Positions 43,172 through 51,880 are shown, counted from the first letter of the stretch. The stretch: DNA of 64,000 nucleotides from Acidobacteriota bacterium (GCA_019639155.1 JAHBSJ010000006.1:124001-188000), one strand, 5' to 3'. The notes: generated by a model not told the origin, from the sequence alone. Numbers and translations are program-made.

Positions 43172-45241
43172 CTATCGAGGCTGAACGGATGCAGGCGACG
43201 GCTCATCGCCGGCGAGGCCGAACGGAGTGACCGAAACCGAACCGTTCGAACTCATGATGCCGTACCAAACGCCTGTACTGGGGCGATAGACCATCACATC
43301 GGCCTTCGCGTCGCCGTCATAATCGGCGGGCGTGGGTATATCCTCTGCTATGCCCCAACCGTAGAATCGTGTAGACGGGCTTGCTGCAGGATCGAATATG
43401 TACCAGACGCCGTTGGACGGCCGGTAAACGGCGAAATCGGTTTTGCCGTTGCCGTCAAAATCCGCAAGGACCGGCTTGTCACCTGCCATTCCCCAACCGG
43501 CATAGACAGGCTGTGAGGTGGAACTCTGAATGACGTACCAGACGCCATTCGACGGACGCCAAACGGCAATGTCCGCTTTACCGTCGCCGTCATAATCGCC
43601 GGCCACGGGCTTGTCCCCGTCAATACCCCAACCAACGATCCGCACACCGCCTGTTGACTGCAGAATGTACCATGCTCCGTTCGAAGGCCGATAGACAGTA
43701 ACGTCCGCTTTTCCGTCACCATCGAAATCACCGACAACGGGAATGTCGCCTTCAATTCCCCAGCCAATGAACAAAGAACCCGCAGAACTGCGTTTGAGAT
43801 AAAAAACTGAGTTGGAAGGACGATAAACAGCAGGATCGCTTCTGCCGTCACCATCATAGTCCGCAGTTATGGGAATATCGCCCGGAAGTCCCCACGGATC
43901 GGATACTCGACGGTTGTTGAAGCTGGCAATGTATTCAAAGGTCTCGGTCGAAGGCCTATAAACTGAGATATCCGTCTTCTTGTCCCCGTCAAAATCCGAC
44001 ACGAGATTCGGCGTTGTAGTGTCGACAACGTAAAGTCCCGTTGTAAGGTCGCTCAATAGGACCTTGTCCTCACCAAGGAAAGGGAACGCGGACCAGTTGC
44101 CATCGTAGTTTGTCGGGACGAAATCGTTCAGTTCAGACCTCCCGCAAATTATGTCCCAAGGCTCGTCCGCAAGGCCGGGTTCCGGCTGTGTGGGCACGTA
44201 CTCGGGCGCGTAAGTGTCATATTGCCCGATACGTATCGGGTCTGCCGGATTAGTGATATCGAAAACTTGTGTGCCGGCCTGATACCACGATACGTAAAGC
44301 CTGTTGCCTTTCACGACCGGATTATGGGGAGTCACGGCGTTTATATTGAGGTCGAACGCATTTATTTTTTTGATCAACAGCGGCGTCGCCGGATTCGAAA
44401 CATTATAAACCCTTATGTCCCCGGCATTCGCTCCATTGGCCGCCGAACCGGAGATCTCTCGGGCGCTGTAAAGGTAATTACCGTCCTCGCTCGTCCAAGA
44501 GCTGTGCATGCTGTTGCCCGCCGTCACAGAAGAGCTTGGGTCGGTGATCGTACCAAGCAAAATCGGGGCCCTTGTCGCAAGGTTCTCGATGTCCCAAATT
44601 TCAGTTCGAGCCTTGTTGGTGCTATTCCCCCAACCCGATGTGTACATTCGATTGCCGCGGATGTGCATCGCATGGATCCAATTAACCTCGCCCGGCGTGA
44701 GCGTATGGACAAGGAATGCCGCAGCAGGATTCGTTATATTTATGATCCGAAGCGGACGATTGGCCGTTGAGTTCGAGTTTTGGATCAGATAACGCTGGCC
44801 GTTCTGATCGATCACCATTATCTCGTGAATAGTGGCGTAGCCGCCGCCGTTGCTGCCGTTCACGATGCCTAAAAGCTGCGGACTCGCCGGATTCGTCAGA
44901 TCGACGATGTGCACGCCGCCTGTGTTCCCGGTACCAAAGTAGCCGCGATTACCGATGACGATGGCCTCTAAAAATTGCAGGTTGGCTCCCGGGTTATACC
45001 ATGAACGCAATACCGGAGCATCGGGATTCGAGATGTCAAAAATGAATACACCGCGGCAATTGTAACTGCCTAGGACTGCGAGGTTTCCGTCCGCATAAAG
45101 GTCAGCATATTTCCACGAACTGGTCGTCGCGCAGCCCGGATTGATATTCGCTCTAAGCTTATAGTCCTTCACGGCGAATGACTCAGATGCAAATGCCGAC
45201 AGGATCAGGACAAGAATGAACGAGAAACGTTGGAGATTCAT
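43172..45241 (-). CDS. Secreted LVIVD-type beta-propeller with six FG-GAP-like repeats
   Basis: 689 aa from ATG 45241, chosen because the protein then begins with a clean signal peptide (NLQRFSFILVLILSAFASESFA). Residues about 25-385 contain LVIVD-like blades (VFIFDISNPDAPVLRSW, VHIVDLTNPASPQLLG, RIINITNPAAAFLVHTL, VFDITNPADPIRIG). The C-terminal 300 residues hold six repeats of about 46 residues with a Ca-binding-like DxDGDGKxD loop followed by VYRPSNGxWY and WGIxGDxPV. This is probably an extracellular or cell-surface protein; ligand unknown. Serial DxDGDGK/VYRPS repeats are frequent in acidobacterial exported proteins (general knowledge). It has its own terminator. Confidence 0.85.
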   Translation of the reverse strand: MNLQRFSFILVLILSAFASESFAVKDYKLRANINPGCATTSSWKYADLYADGNLAVLGSYNCRGVFIFDISNPDAPVLRSWYNPGANLQFLEAIVIGNRGYFGTGNTGGVHIVDLTNPASPQLLGIVNGSNGGGYATIHEIMVIDQNGQRYLIQNSNSTANRPLRIINITNPAAAFLVHTLTPGEVNWIHAMHIRGNRMYTSGWGNSTNKARTEIWDIENLATRAPILLGTITDPSSSVTAGNSMHSSWTSEDGNYLYSAREISGSAANGANAGDIRVYNVSNPATPLLIKKINAFDLNINAVTPHNPVVKGNRLYVSWYQAGTQVFDITNPADPIRIGQYDTYAPEYVPTQPEPGLADEPWDIICGRSELNDFVPTNYDGNWSAFPFLGEDKVLLSDLTTGLYVVDTTTPNLVSDFDGDKKTDISVYRPSTETFEYIASFNNRRVSDPWGLPGDIPITADYDGDGRSDPAVYRPSNSVFYLKRSSAGSLFIGWGIEGDIPVVGDFDGDGKADVTVYRPSNGAWYILQSTGGVRIVGWGIDGDKPVAGDYDGDGKADIAVWRPSNGVWYVIQSSTSQPVYAGWGMAGDKPVLADFDGNGKTDFAVYRPSNGVWYIFDPAASPSTRFYGWGIAEDIPTPADYDGDAKADVMVYRPSTGVWYGIMSSNGSVSVTPFGLAGDEPSPASVQPR

Positions 45242-45385
45242 AATGCTGCGTGGTCGTGTTCGGTCAACACAACGATCTGAATTCCCCACAATTATATGGG
45301 AAATTCGTACGAGTTTGCCGACCTCGAAAGTATATACGCGTTCTTCGTCTGATGTCGAATGAAAACCTGCTGACTGATCCCTGAA

Positions 45386-46009
45386 TTACGACGCGATCTG
45401 TACGACGTCTCGCATGACCAAGTCGAATGTGCCCGGGTCAACTTTGCGGAACTGCCGATTGCGGTTCAATGAAACCGCTATCGAGATGGTCGGGTTGTTT
45501 CCTTTGAACCTCATACCGCCGGCGATCAGCAAATTGTAAAGCTCATTGACATGAAGCGGGCCGCCCGCCTCACGCAGCAATAATTTGCATGCCTGGGTTA
45601 TCGTAAGATCAGCGAACCTATTAGAAACAGGGACCGAATTCTGCGAAATTGAAGGAATAGGCCGGTTGTTGCTCAGATACGAAACTGTGTTGTCCCTTCG
45701 CGGGGTATACGAGCTTTCGTCACGGTTGAACCTCATCACAAGCCCGCCGTGGTCGCCGCCGTCCATCTCTATTACACGGCCGCTCGGGCTGCCGGAACTG
45801 TCGATCGGACCTCCGGTGCGCAACGACACCAGTAAGCTGTGAATTGCCCGTTCGGTCTGTGCTGCGCTGTTCTCAAGGGCGGCGATCTCCATTCGAAGCT
45901 GCTCGACCTCGATCTCAGCTTCGCGAAGCCGTCCTGCCAGGCGGTTCTGTGCGTTCCGCGTCTGCCGAAGGGTCTGCTCCAAAGTGACTATGAGGCTGTC
46001 ATCTACCAT
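45386..46009 (-). CDS. Coiled-coil protein with C-terminal HARE-HTH-like winged helix
   Basis: 207 aa. Residues 1-60 form a coiled coil (TLEQTLRQTRNAQNRLAGRLREAEIEVEQLRMEIAALE). A Ser/Asn-rich middle follows, then about 70 residues (LTITQACKLLLREAGGPLHVNELYNLLIAGG...NNPTISIAVSLNRNRQFRKVDPGTFDL) that resemble the HARE-HTH fold found in restriction-related and chromatin proteins: a helix with 'AGxPLH', then a wing with 'F.k...G.f.L'. It would be a DNA-binding or adaptor protein. The family assignment is by eye only. It stands alone, 71 bp from the prenyl synthase gene upstream. Confidence 0.65.
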   Translation of the reverse strand: MVDDSLIVTLEQTLRQTRNAQNRLAGRLREAEIEVEQLRMEIAALENSAAQTERAIHSLLVSLRTGGPIDSSGSPSGRVIEMDGGDHGGLVMRFNRDESSYTPRRDNTVSYLSNNRPIPSISQNSVPVSNRFADLTITQACKLLLREAGGPLHVNELYNLLIAGGMRFKGNNPTISIAVSLNRNRQFRKVDPGTFDLVMRDVVQIAS

Positions 46010-46080
46010 AACCGACCTATATTATTAGGGATAAATGAGAAAAATGTGAAGACTTTTCTTTATTTGAAGACCGTCGAGTC

Positions 46081-47097
46081 CTATTTTTTGCGCTCTGTCG
46101 CAAAGGCCAAGACGTCTTCTAAACAAGAACGATACTCCGAAACCGGCAAAACTGCAAGACTTTTTATCGCTTGTGACGAGTGCTCAAGAGCAATGCCATG
46201 GACCGAATCTAAAACACCGTCAGACTCCAATCGTGCGATCAGCTCTACCCTCGGCATCGCATCGTAATTTCCGTCAAGCATTATTCTTTCCAGAACAGGC
46301 AGCATCGCAGTGTCGCTTTTCAGCAGACGGATAAGCGGAAGCGTCAGCTTTCCTTCAAGCAGGTCGGAGCCCGCTGCCTTGCCGAGAGTTTCAGTCTGCG
46401 AGGTAAGGTCAAGAAGATCGTCGCTCATCTGAAAGGCGATGCCAAGTTCCAGACCGAACTGACGCATTGCATTTACCGTCTCCTCGTTCGCGTTCGCCAG
46501 GATCGCGCCCACCTCGCAGCAGGCCGCAAATAAATATGCCGTTTTGCGCTTAAGGATCTCGAAATAGTTGTCCTCCGAAATATCCAGCTTGCCGATCTGC
46601 GTCAGTTGGATCAGCTCGCCTTCGGTCATTTTTCGCGTGAGTTTTGTAAGGATGTCCAGGATGCGTAAAGACCGTTCCTGGAGCGAGGTCTCGAATGCCG
46701 ACATGTAGAGCCAGTCGCCCATAAGCACTGCTGTCTGATTGCCGAACTGAGCATTCATTGAAGGCATGTTCCGTCTTGTTTCGGCATTGTCGATGATATC
46801 GTCGTGAACGAGTGTGGCTGTATGGAGCATCTCCATGACGGTCGCCATACGAATAACGCTTTCCCTCTCGCCGCCGCCCGCGGCCTTCGACGCCAATATA
46901 AGCAAAGCGGGACGAAGCCTTTTTCCGCCCGAGGCACGCAGAAACTCACCCAGATAGTTCACTACCTGAAGGTTGGAACTTGCCTGCCGGTCGAACTCTG
47001 CCTCGACGGCTCGCATTTCATCTTCGATCGGCAGAAAGACTCTCTCGGCAGCTGCAGCGGTCATTAGTTCTCTTCTCTTAGCGGCAAATTGGATCAT
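46081..47097 (-). CDS. ispB: Polyprenyl diphosphate synthase (trans-type, octaprenyl/heptaprenyl-like)
   Basis: Elongates allylic diphosphates with IPP to a long-chain polyprenyl diphosphate, normally the quinone side-chain precursor. 338 aa. FARM motif in LVHDDIIDNAETRR (DDxxD), GGKRLRPALLILASKA before it, and SARM motif in IAFQMSDDLLDLTSQTE. The residues before the FARM (ATVMEMLHTATL) are small, typical of long-chain enzymes. The start could be 33 bp later (Met12). IspB, HepT and SdsA cannot be told apart here. Confidence 0.9.
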   Translation of the reverse strand: MIQFAAKRRELMTAAAAERVFLPIEDEMRAVEAEFDRQASSNLQVVNYLGEFLRASGGKRLRPALLILASKAAGGGERESVIRMATVMEMLHTATLVHDDIIDNAETRRNMPSMNAQFGNQTAVLMGDWLYMSAFETSLQERSLRILDILTKLTRKMTEGELIQLTQIGKLDISEDNYFEILKRKTAYLFAACCEVGAILANANEETVNAMRQFGLELGIAFQMSDDLLDLTSQTETLGKAAGSDLLEGKLTLPLIRLLKSDTAMLPVLERIMLDGNYDAMPRVELIARLESDGVLDSVHGIALEHSSQAIKSLAVLPVSEYRSCLEDVLAFATERKK

Positions 47098-47135
47098 CCG
47101 GAAGTATGGTCTTGAAAATTGGGAAACAGCGGGAT

Positions 47136-47633
47136 CTAATTGGTTCTGTAATTGTCAAACTGCATGTCGATGCCGAAATCTTTCGCCTTCAATGCATAGA
47201 TCACTGTCTGAAGCGTATCGCGGTCCTTTCCTGCAACTCGAACGGTCTCACCCTGGATGGACGCCTGTACTTTATACTTGCCGTCCTTTATGAATTTGAC
47301 CACCTCTTTCGCCTTATTGGTCGGAATGCCTTGCTGGATCTTCACGGATTGACGTACGGATCCGCCGGCGGCGGGCTCGATCTTCTGATAATCGAGCGCC
47401 TTCAGCGAAATACCGCGTTTAACCATTTTGCTCTGCAAAATATCGTTCATATTGCGGAGCTTCGTTTCATCCTCCGCGGAGAGGATCAGATCCTTGCCGT
47501 TCATCTCTACGGTGGCCCTGCTGCCTTTGAAATCAAAACGCTGCGAGACCTCTTTAGTGGTCTGATTTATCGCATTCGTGACCTCGGCATAGTCTGTTTT
47601 TGAAACGATGTCGAAAGAATTCTCTTTAGCCAT
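47136..47633 (-). CDS. yajQ: YajQ family nucleotide-binding protein
   Basis: 165 aa from ATG 47633 (MAKENSFDIVSKTDYAEVTN), the standard YajQ start; an upstream in-frame extension is not conserved-looking. Contains SQRFDFKGSRATVEMNGKDLILSAEDE and KVQASIQGETVRVAGKDRDTLQ, typical of YajQ. Members bind nucleotides and, in Xanthomonas, cyclic di-GMP (established for that protein). Length is normal. It is divergent from the gene at 47734 with 100 bp between. Confidence 0.92.
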   Translation of the reverse strand: MAKENSFDIVSKTDYAEVTNAINQTTKEVSQRFDFKGSRATVEMNGKDLILSAEDETKLRNMNDILQSKMVKRGISLKALDYQKIEPAAGGSVRQSVKIQQGIPTNKAKEVVKFIKDGKYKVQASIQGETVRVAGKDRDTLQTVIYALKAKDFGIDMQFDNYRTN

Positions 47634-47733
47634 AAACCTAGATTCTGCCACAGCCACAAGCCAAATTACAGCCGAACCGCCGACATCGCGAGTCACTGTT
47701 GCCATTAACGCGAATTTGGCTGAGAATAGCGCT

Positions 47734-48048
47734 ATGGAGATCGATCATCAAATGATCCGCAGGGGCGATATCGCGATAGTGACACTACACAGCCCGCGAG
47801 AGAAGGCGCTGGGCGTCATCCGCGACATCGGCCCGGCAGGGGTTTTCATTGCCGCGATCGAACTTGGTTATTTCGAGGATTGGTCGCGATCCATTGCATC
47901 GGGTGAACCATATCTGCCAATGGAGGAGAGTTTTTTTCCGATGTGGCGCGTAGAAAGGATCTCTCTCGATACGAGCGCTGCAGACGCGCCGTCGTTCGCC
48001 GAGCAATTCGAAACGCGAACAGGTATGAAACTGCAAGATCAGATCTAG
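47734..48048 (+). CDS. Small cytoplasmic protein of unknown function
   Basis: 104 aa starting MEIDHQMIRRGDIAIVTLHS at ATG 47734; the open frame extends upstream into the yajQ 5' end but without plausible sequence. No signal peptide or membrane span. The N-terminal half looks like a small beta barrel (GDIAIVTLHSPREKALGVIRDIGPAGVFIAAIELGYFEDWSRSI). A WRVERISLD segment and an acidic C-terminus follow. I do not recognise the family. It converges on the DUF4097-like gene, whose stop follows directly. Confidence 0.65.
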   Translation: MEIDHQMIRRGDIAIVTLHSPREKALGVIRDIGPAGVFIAAIELGYFEDWSRSIASGEPYLPMEESFFPMWRVERISLDTSAADAPSFAEQFETRTGMKLQDQI

Positions 48049-49068
48049 CTACATTTTCTTTAGCGAGATACGGCCGCTGTTAGTAGACAGTCTCACGGTG
48101 GCTCCGCCGCCGGGACCAATGTCCCCGACTAGCTTGCGGATTGGACCCGATTCGATATTCTCGGTCAATACATTTAAAGGCATTTCCGAATTCAGCGTAC
48201 CGAAACCATAGGTCGCTGCAAGCCTAAATCCTGAGGCTGACGGCAGCGAAAGACCAATCGAGCCGCGGTTCGTGTTGATGTTGTATGACGCATTTTCCGG
48301 GATGCCTCCTACAAACGAGATCGCCCCGGAAATAGAGCTCGCCTCGAGTTGGCGATAGATCGTATCTTTCATCGTTATCGATCCGCTAGTGGTCGTGGCC
48401 TTTAGATCGTCGCCCGGACCGGTCGGCCCCGAAGAAACGATGATGATATTTCCGGTGGTATTAAGGAGATTCATCGGGCCCGAGATCCGATCGGCCACTA
48501 TATCGCCCTGCCCCGCCGAGGCTGTGAAGCCGCCCGAAATATTCCTCGCGATTATATCGCCGCCCAGCGTTCTAACATGAGCTTTGCCTATACCGTCGAT
48601 CTGAACAGTGATGTCACTGCCCTTAAGATTGACCGAAGCTCCCGTCGGCACCTCCAGTTCGACATCATCTCCTTCTAGGCATTCATTGACAGCCGCCCCT
48701 TCGATCTTTGGCCGAGCCACGACCATCACCCATGACGCCAAGCCCGTCTCTGCGTTCCTTTGCATGACCTTCAGATCGAATTTATGACCTCTGTCGGCAA
48801 ACACACGCAGTTCCCCGCGGCTCCAGCCGTTCACCTTTGCACGTCCGTCCTTTACGCATAAAGAGATATTGACGTTCCGCTCGACCGGAATTGCCAGTTC
48901 GAACGTATCTTGAGCAAAGGGCGACGGAACACCGGCCGCAGGCGGCAAAGGAATGCTCGGAGGCTCGGCAGTTACCCGAGTTTGTGCTTCTGCGGAAATC
49001 GAGATAATGGCCGACGCGACAAATGCGGACAACAACGGAAGTAACAATTGTGCGATGGCAGATCTCAT
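48049..49068 (-). CDS. Exported DUF4097-like repeat protein
   Basis: 339 aa with a signal peptide (IAQLLLPLLSAFVASAIISISAEAQ). The mature part has short beta-helix-like repeats with Gly/Ser turns (GKAHVRTLGGDIIARNISGGFTASAGQGDIVADRI, TTSGSITMKD, STNSGRISLKKM), the pattern of DUF4097 'putative adhesin' proteins. Start overlaps the anti-sigma gene by 4 bp, so sigma, anti-sigma and this protein form one operon. It is probably a regulated cell-envelope protein or an accessory to the anti-sigma factor. Confidence 0.78.
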   Translation of the reverse strand: MRSAIAQLLLPLLSAFVASAIISISAEAQTRVTAEPPSIPLPPAAGVPSPFAQDTFELAIPVERNVNISLCVKDGRAKVNGWSRGELRVFADRGHKFDLKVMQRNAETGLASWVMVVARPKIEGAAVNECLEGDDVELEVPTGASVNLKGSDITVQIDGIGKAHVRTLGGDIIARNISGGFTASAGQGDIVADRISGPMNLLNTTGNIIIVSSGPTGPGDDLKATTTSGSITMKDTIYRQLEASSISGAISFVGGIPENASYNINTNRGSIGLSLPSASGFRLAATYGFGTLNSEMPLNVLTENIESGPIRKLVGDIGPGGGATVRLSTNSGRISLKKM

Positions 49069-49925
49069 CTTAGGCTCGCTATCAACTCCTCACGCTGAAC
49101 AACTGAATTCAGAAGGTCGATCTTATTCTGGTAGGACGCAAGCAAGACCTGCCTTGCCGATTCGCTTTTCGGATTTCTCTTCAACTCTTTCTTGGTTCGC
49201 GAGATCGAGTCCTCAATGACCGCCAATTCCCTCTCGTATGCGATCCGCTCGGCGGTACTCAACACGCCGTCCTTGTTGTTGTCGACTGTCGGTCTCATCG
49301 CCGAGATCGTCTTCAAATATACCTCTTCACCGTTAACAAAGGCCTCATTCTTAACGGCAGCAACAGCATTCCCCGAACGAAATACCGCTTTCTCGAATGC
49401 GGGCGCGGAAGCGGGGCGTCTGCTCGATGCCATAATAACCTTCCGTACAGACCCGTCCTGATATCGGGTATCCGGCTCAGGCTCAGATGCTATTCGTTCG
49501 GAATTCCGATCAGTCGAGCTACCCCCAACGGCAGGTGCCTGCTTAACGACCTCGACCGAGTTAGGCGATTGCAAGAATAAAACCGCCGCCGCAGTTACCG
49601 CCAGAATCATCGCGGCGGCAACCGCCATCGATGGGCTCATAAAGACGGTCGAGAAGATATGTCCCAATCTGCCGAAGAAGCCTCGTCGCTCGCTCTCGAT
49701 CTGATCGTTTATCCGCGACCAAAGCCGCTGCGTCGGTATCATCGGCCCGAGTTCCCGTTCCATTGCCGAAAAAACTGCGAGCGTTTCAGCTTCAGCGATC
49801 GACACCATCTGCAGACAGTCGTCGCATGCAGATAAATGATCCGAAACCGACACAAGCACATCTTCAGGCAGTTCCCCGTCAATGAAACCCTGTATCACGC
49901 CGATCTCCAAACAATCCCTTTTCAT
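49065..49925 (-). CDS. Membrane anti-sigma factor with zinc-finger (zf-HC2) domain
   Basis: 286 aa. The cytoplasmic N-terminus has the H-x3-C-x2-C anti-sigma zinc motif (H30, C34, C37: DHLSACDDC) and should bind the ECF sigma factor encoded directly upstream. One membrane span (about 99-119). The extracytoplasmic part ends in a helical region (YERELAVIEDSISRTKKELKR...QVLLASYQNKIDLLNSVVQREELIASL). Residues 215-226, DNNKDGVLSTAE, fit the 12-residue EF-hand calcium loop pattern (D1, N3, D5, G6, E12). Overlaps both neighbours by 4 bp. Confidence 0.87.
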   Translation of the reverse strand: MKRDCLEIGVIQGFIDGELPEDVLVSVSDHLSACDDCLQMVSIAEAETLAVFSAMERELGPMIPTQRLWSRINDQIESERRGFFGRLGHIFSTVFMSPSMAVAAAMILAVTAAAVLFLQSPNSVEVVKQAPAVGGSSTDRNSERIASEPEPDTRYQDGSVRKVIMASSRRPASAPAFEKAVFRSGNAVAAVKNEAFVNGEEVYLKTISAMRPTVDNNKDGVLSTAERIAYERELAVIEDSISRTKKELKRNPKSESARQVLLASYQNKIDLLNSVVQREELIASLR

Positions 49926-50503
49926 AACCTACCGCCTTGTGCTGCGCCGTAAACGCGTGAAAATTCCTGTCGAGCCCTTGCTACGAATGTCCCTACACTC
50001 GCCTCATTAAGATCCAGGCTCTCTGCGATCTCTTTGTATGAAAGCCCTTGCTGCTTCAATATCAAGCAGCTTCGGTGCGGTTCGCGTATCTCATTTAGTG
50101 CGTCAAAAATGCACTTCACCGCCACCTTTTCCTCATATTCATCCGCTGCCGAGCGGGTAGATCCGTCGTCTGTCAATTTGACGTAGTTCGCCTCCCGAGT
50201 GTTCGCCCGAATCGAGCCGCGAATACTGTTCTTTGCCAGGTTGATCGCGACCCTGATCAGCCACGGCTTTAACATGTCTTCGCTAAGTATCGAGTTTGAG
50301 TGATGATAAAGCTTCAAAAACGTCTCCTGTGTCACATCCTCCGCCAAAGCATCATCGCGCAAAACTGACCGCGCGACACGATAAACCGTCCGGTGGTGGG
50401 CCAAGAACGCCTCCTCGAACCAGATAGCATTATCAGTCGCTGCCGCAGCTTTTTCGGACATTATGTCCACACGGATCTCGATAACTTCGCTCATTTTCGG
50501 CAT
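49922..50503 (-). CDS. ECF-type RNA polymerase sigma factor
   Basis: 193 aa from the longest start (Met15 at 50461 is an alternative). Region 2: FLAHHRTVYRVARSVLRDDALAEDVTQETFLKLY, the typical ECF core-binding and -10 recognition segment. Region 4: LILKQQGLSYKEIAESLDLNEASVGTFVARARQEF, with the helix-turn-helix for the -35 element. The stop overlaps the anti-sigma gene by 4 bp. ECF factors often activate their own promoter. The 199-bp gap upstream, to the pilin gene, holds no gene and no obvious conserved AAC-type -35 that I could single out. Confidence 0.9.
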   Translation of the reverse strand: MPKMSEVIEIRVDIMSEKAAAATDNAIWFEEAFLAHHRTVYRVARSVLRDDALAEDVTQETFLKLYHHSNSILSEDMLKPWLIRVAINLAKNSIRGSIRANTREANYVKLTDDGSTRSAADEYEEKVAVKCIFDALNEIREPHRSCLILKQQGLSYKEIAESLDLNEASVGTFVARARQEFSRVYGAAQGGRL

Positions 50504-50702
50504 CCGGAAATGCTCTTCACTAGGAAGAACACCGCAAATGTCGAAATTATGACACCTTTTACGAGTTTCAGCCTGATATGTTCCGGCATAGCTTGCACGC
50601 GCTCTTTATCGCCCTCTTGTATATTGAATTTCGCCAAGAAAGCCCGTAAACTTTTGAAACAAAGATATCCTGGATTCGTGTATTCGACGGGAGCATTTAT
50701 TT

Positions 50703-51194
50703 ATGGTCACTAACTTTTCGCGGCAGTTGGCACGCCTCAGAGATCAGCGTGGTTTCAACCTGATCGAACTGATGATCGTCATTGCCATTATCGGCCTGCT
50801 TATCGGTGTAGGCAGCATCGCATGGCAAGCTGTCATCAGTTCAGGTAACGAAACTACTGCGGCACAGTCCATCGAGAATATCCGGAAATTTCAGGCTCAG
50901 TATGCCACGCGTAACCGGGGAAATTTTGCGACGTTTGACGAACTGGTAGAGAAGGTCGGCCTGGACGAGAAATTCAAGGGAGAACGGCCGGTCGTGAACG
51001 GCTATATTTTCACGATGACGGTCGAACCGTCGTCATCCAGCCGTCCTGCTTTTTATTCGATAACTGCCGACCCGCAAGTAGCCGAGGGCATAACCGCGAC
51101 CGGCAAGCGGCATTTTTATACTGATTCGTCTCTAAGCACGATCAAGGCGACCGACGAGAACCGTCCGGCAAAAGCCGACGATCCGTCGATCTAG
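50703..51194 (+). CDS. Type IV pilin-like/pseudopilin protein (orphan)
   Basis: 163 aa. The prepilin peptidase site follows a short basic leader (QLARLRDQRG/FNLIELMIVI): cleavage after Gly17, Phe18 at +1, Glu22 at +5. A hydrophobic helix follows (LMIVIAIIGLLIGVGSIAW). The globular part (ENIRKFQAQYATRNRGNFATFDELVEKVGL) resembles GspG/PilA-type minor pilins with a short C-terminal domain. No other pilus or type II secretion gene is nearby, so its machinery is encoded elsewhere. No strong ribosome binding site. Confidence 0.87.
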   Translation: MVTNFSRQLARLRDQRGFNLIELMIVIAIIGLLIGVGSIAWQAVISSGNETTAAQSIENIRKFQAQYATRNRGNFATFDELVEKVGLDEKFKGERPVVNGYIFTMTVEPSSSSRPAFYSITADPQVAEGITATGKRHFYTDSSLSTIKATDENRPAKADDPSI

Positions 51195-51278
51195 TTCTTA
51201 GGCAAACGCGGTTATTGAACAGACAAAAGGCAGACCGTGTAATAACTGATACACAGGATCAAGGCAATTTCAGGTTCC

Positions 51279-51306
51279 AACTATCAGTTATCAACTATCA
51301 TCTTTC
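51279..51306. repeat. Degenerate heptamer repeat upstream of tRNA-Val
   Basis: Four consecutive heptamers AACTATC, AGTTATC, AACTATC, ATCTTTC, 10 nt before the tRNA. They are similar in unit length and style to the heptamers inside valS and metG but diverged in sequence. Confidence 0.55.
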
Positions 51307-51316
51307 AATTACTTCC

Positions 51317-51391
51317 GCCGTCTTAGCTCAGTGGTAGAGCACTCGCTTCACACGCGATAGGTCAGAAGTTCAAATCTTCTAGACGGCACCA
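51317..51391 (+). tRNA. tRNA-Val (anticodon CAC)
   Basis: 75 nt. Acceptor GCCGTCT (51317-51323) pairs with AGACGGC (51381-51387). The anticodon loop TTCACAC gives CAC, reading GTG. The outermost pair of the anticodon stem is C-U mismatched. T-arm AGAAGTTCAAATCTTCT. CCA is encoded. Confidence 0.93.
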
Positions 51392-51399
51392 ATAAAAGA

Positions 51400-51431
51400 A
51401 GCCGGCTGCCATATTAGGCTGCCGGCTTTTC
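51400..51431 (+). terminator. Terminator after tRNA-Val
   Basis: AGCCGGCTGCC ... GGCTGCCGGCT: 7-bp outer stem, one internal mismatch, then 3 bp, followed by TTTTCTG. It ends the tRNA transcript. Confidence 0.65.
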
Positions 51432-51453
51432 TGATGTTGCAAGTAGGCCGATC

Positions 51454-51672
51454 TCAGGCCATATCCGATCCGATCTTACGGAAAGACACGACCGCATATT
51501 CATTCGGACGCGGGGTTGGCGTTGGGCGAGGCGGATTCTTCGGACCCGGTTCGACCGTCGGCGGCGGCGGCTTCGGAGGCGGCTTTTTCGGGTCATTCTT
51601 TTGCCCGTATGCCGCAGCCGAAAAAAAGACGGCGATCACGAACGTAAAAATGGCTTGCTGCAAAAACTTCAT
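51454..51672 (-). CDS. Small exported proline-rich protein
   Basis: 72 aa. The signal peptide KFLQQAIFTFVIAVFFSAAAYG is followed by a Lys/Pro-rich stretch of about 30 residues (KKPPPKPPPPTVEPGPK, RPTPTPRPNE) and a short C-terminus. A ribosome binding site-like AGGT lies about 10 nt upstream of ATG 51672. Sequence this repetitive could be a chance frame, but the clean signal peptide makes a real gene likely. Function unknown. Between its start and tatD (51673-51880) there is an AT-rich gene-free stretch. Confidence 0.55.
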   Translation of the reverse strand: MKFLQQAIFTFVIAVFFSAAAYGQKNDPKKPPPKPPPPTVEPGPKNPPRPTPTPRPNEYAVVSFRKIGSDMA

Positions 51673-51880
51673 CGCTATTGACCTGCTTACTTTATCGTTC
51701 CCCTCCGAATGCCGCGAGCAAGTGCGTCATCCGGCTATATCTGAAAGCAATCGTGGTGCCACAGACACCGTTAAGACGAAAGCGCAGTGAATTTGGTTGT
51801 TAAAAATCATTTCCTGCTCAGATCACTTACAAAAATACCACCAAATCCGTAGGTTTTATACGAAAACGTAAACATTTTTT

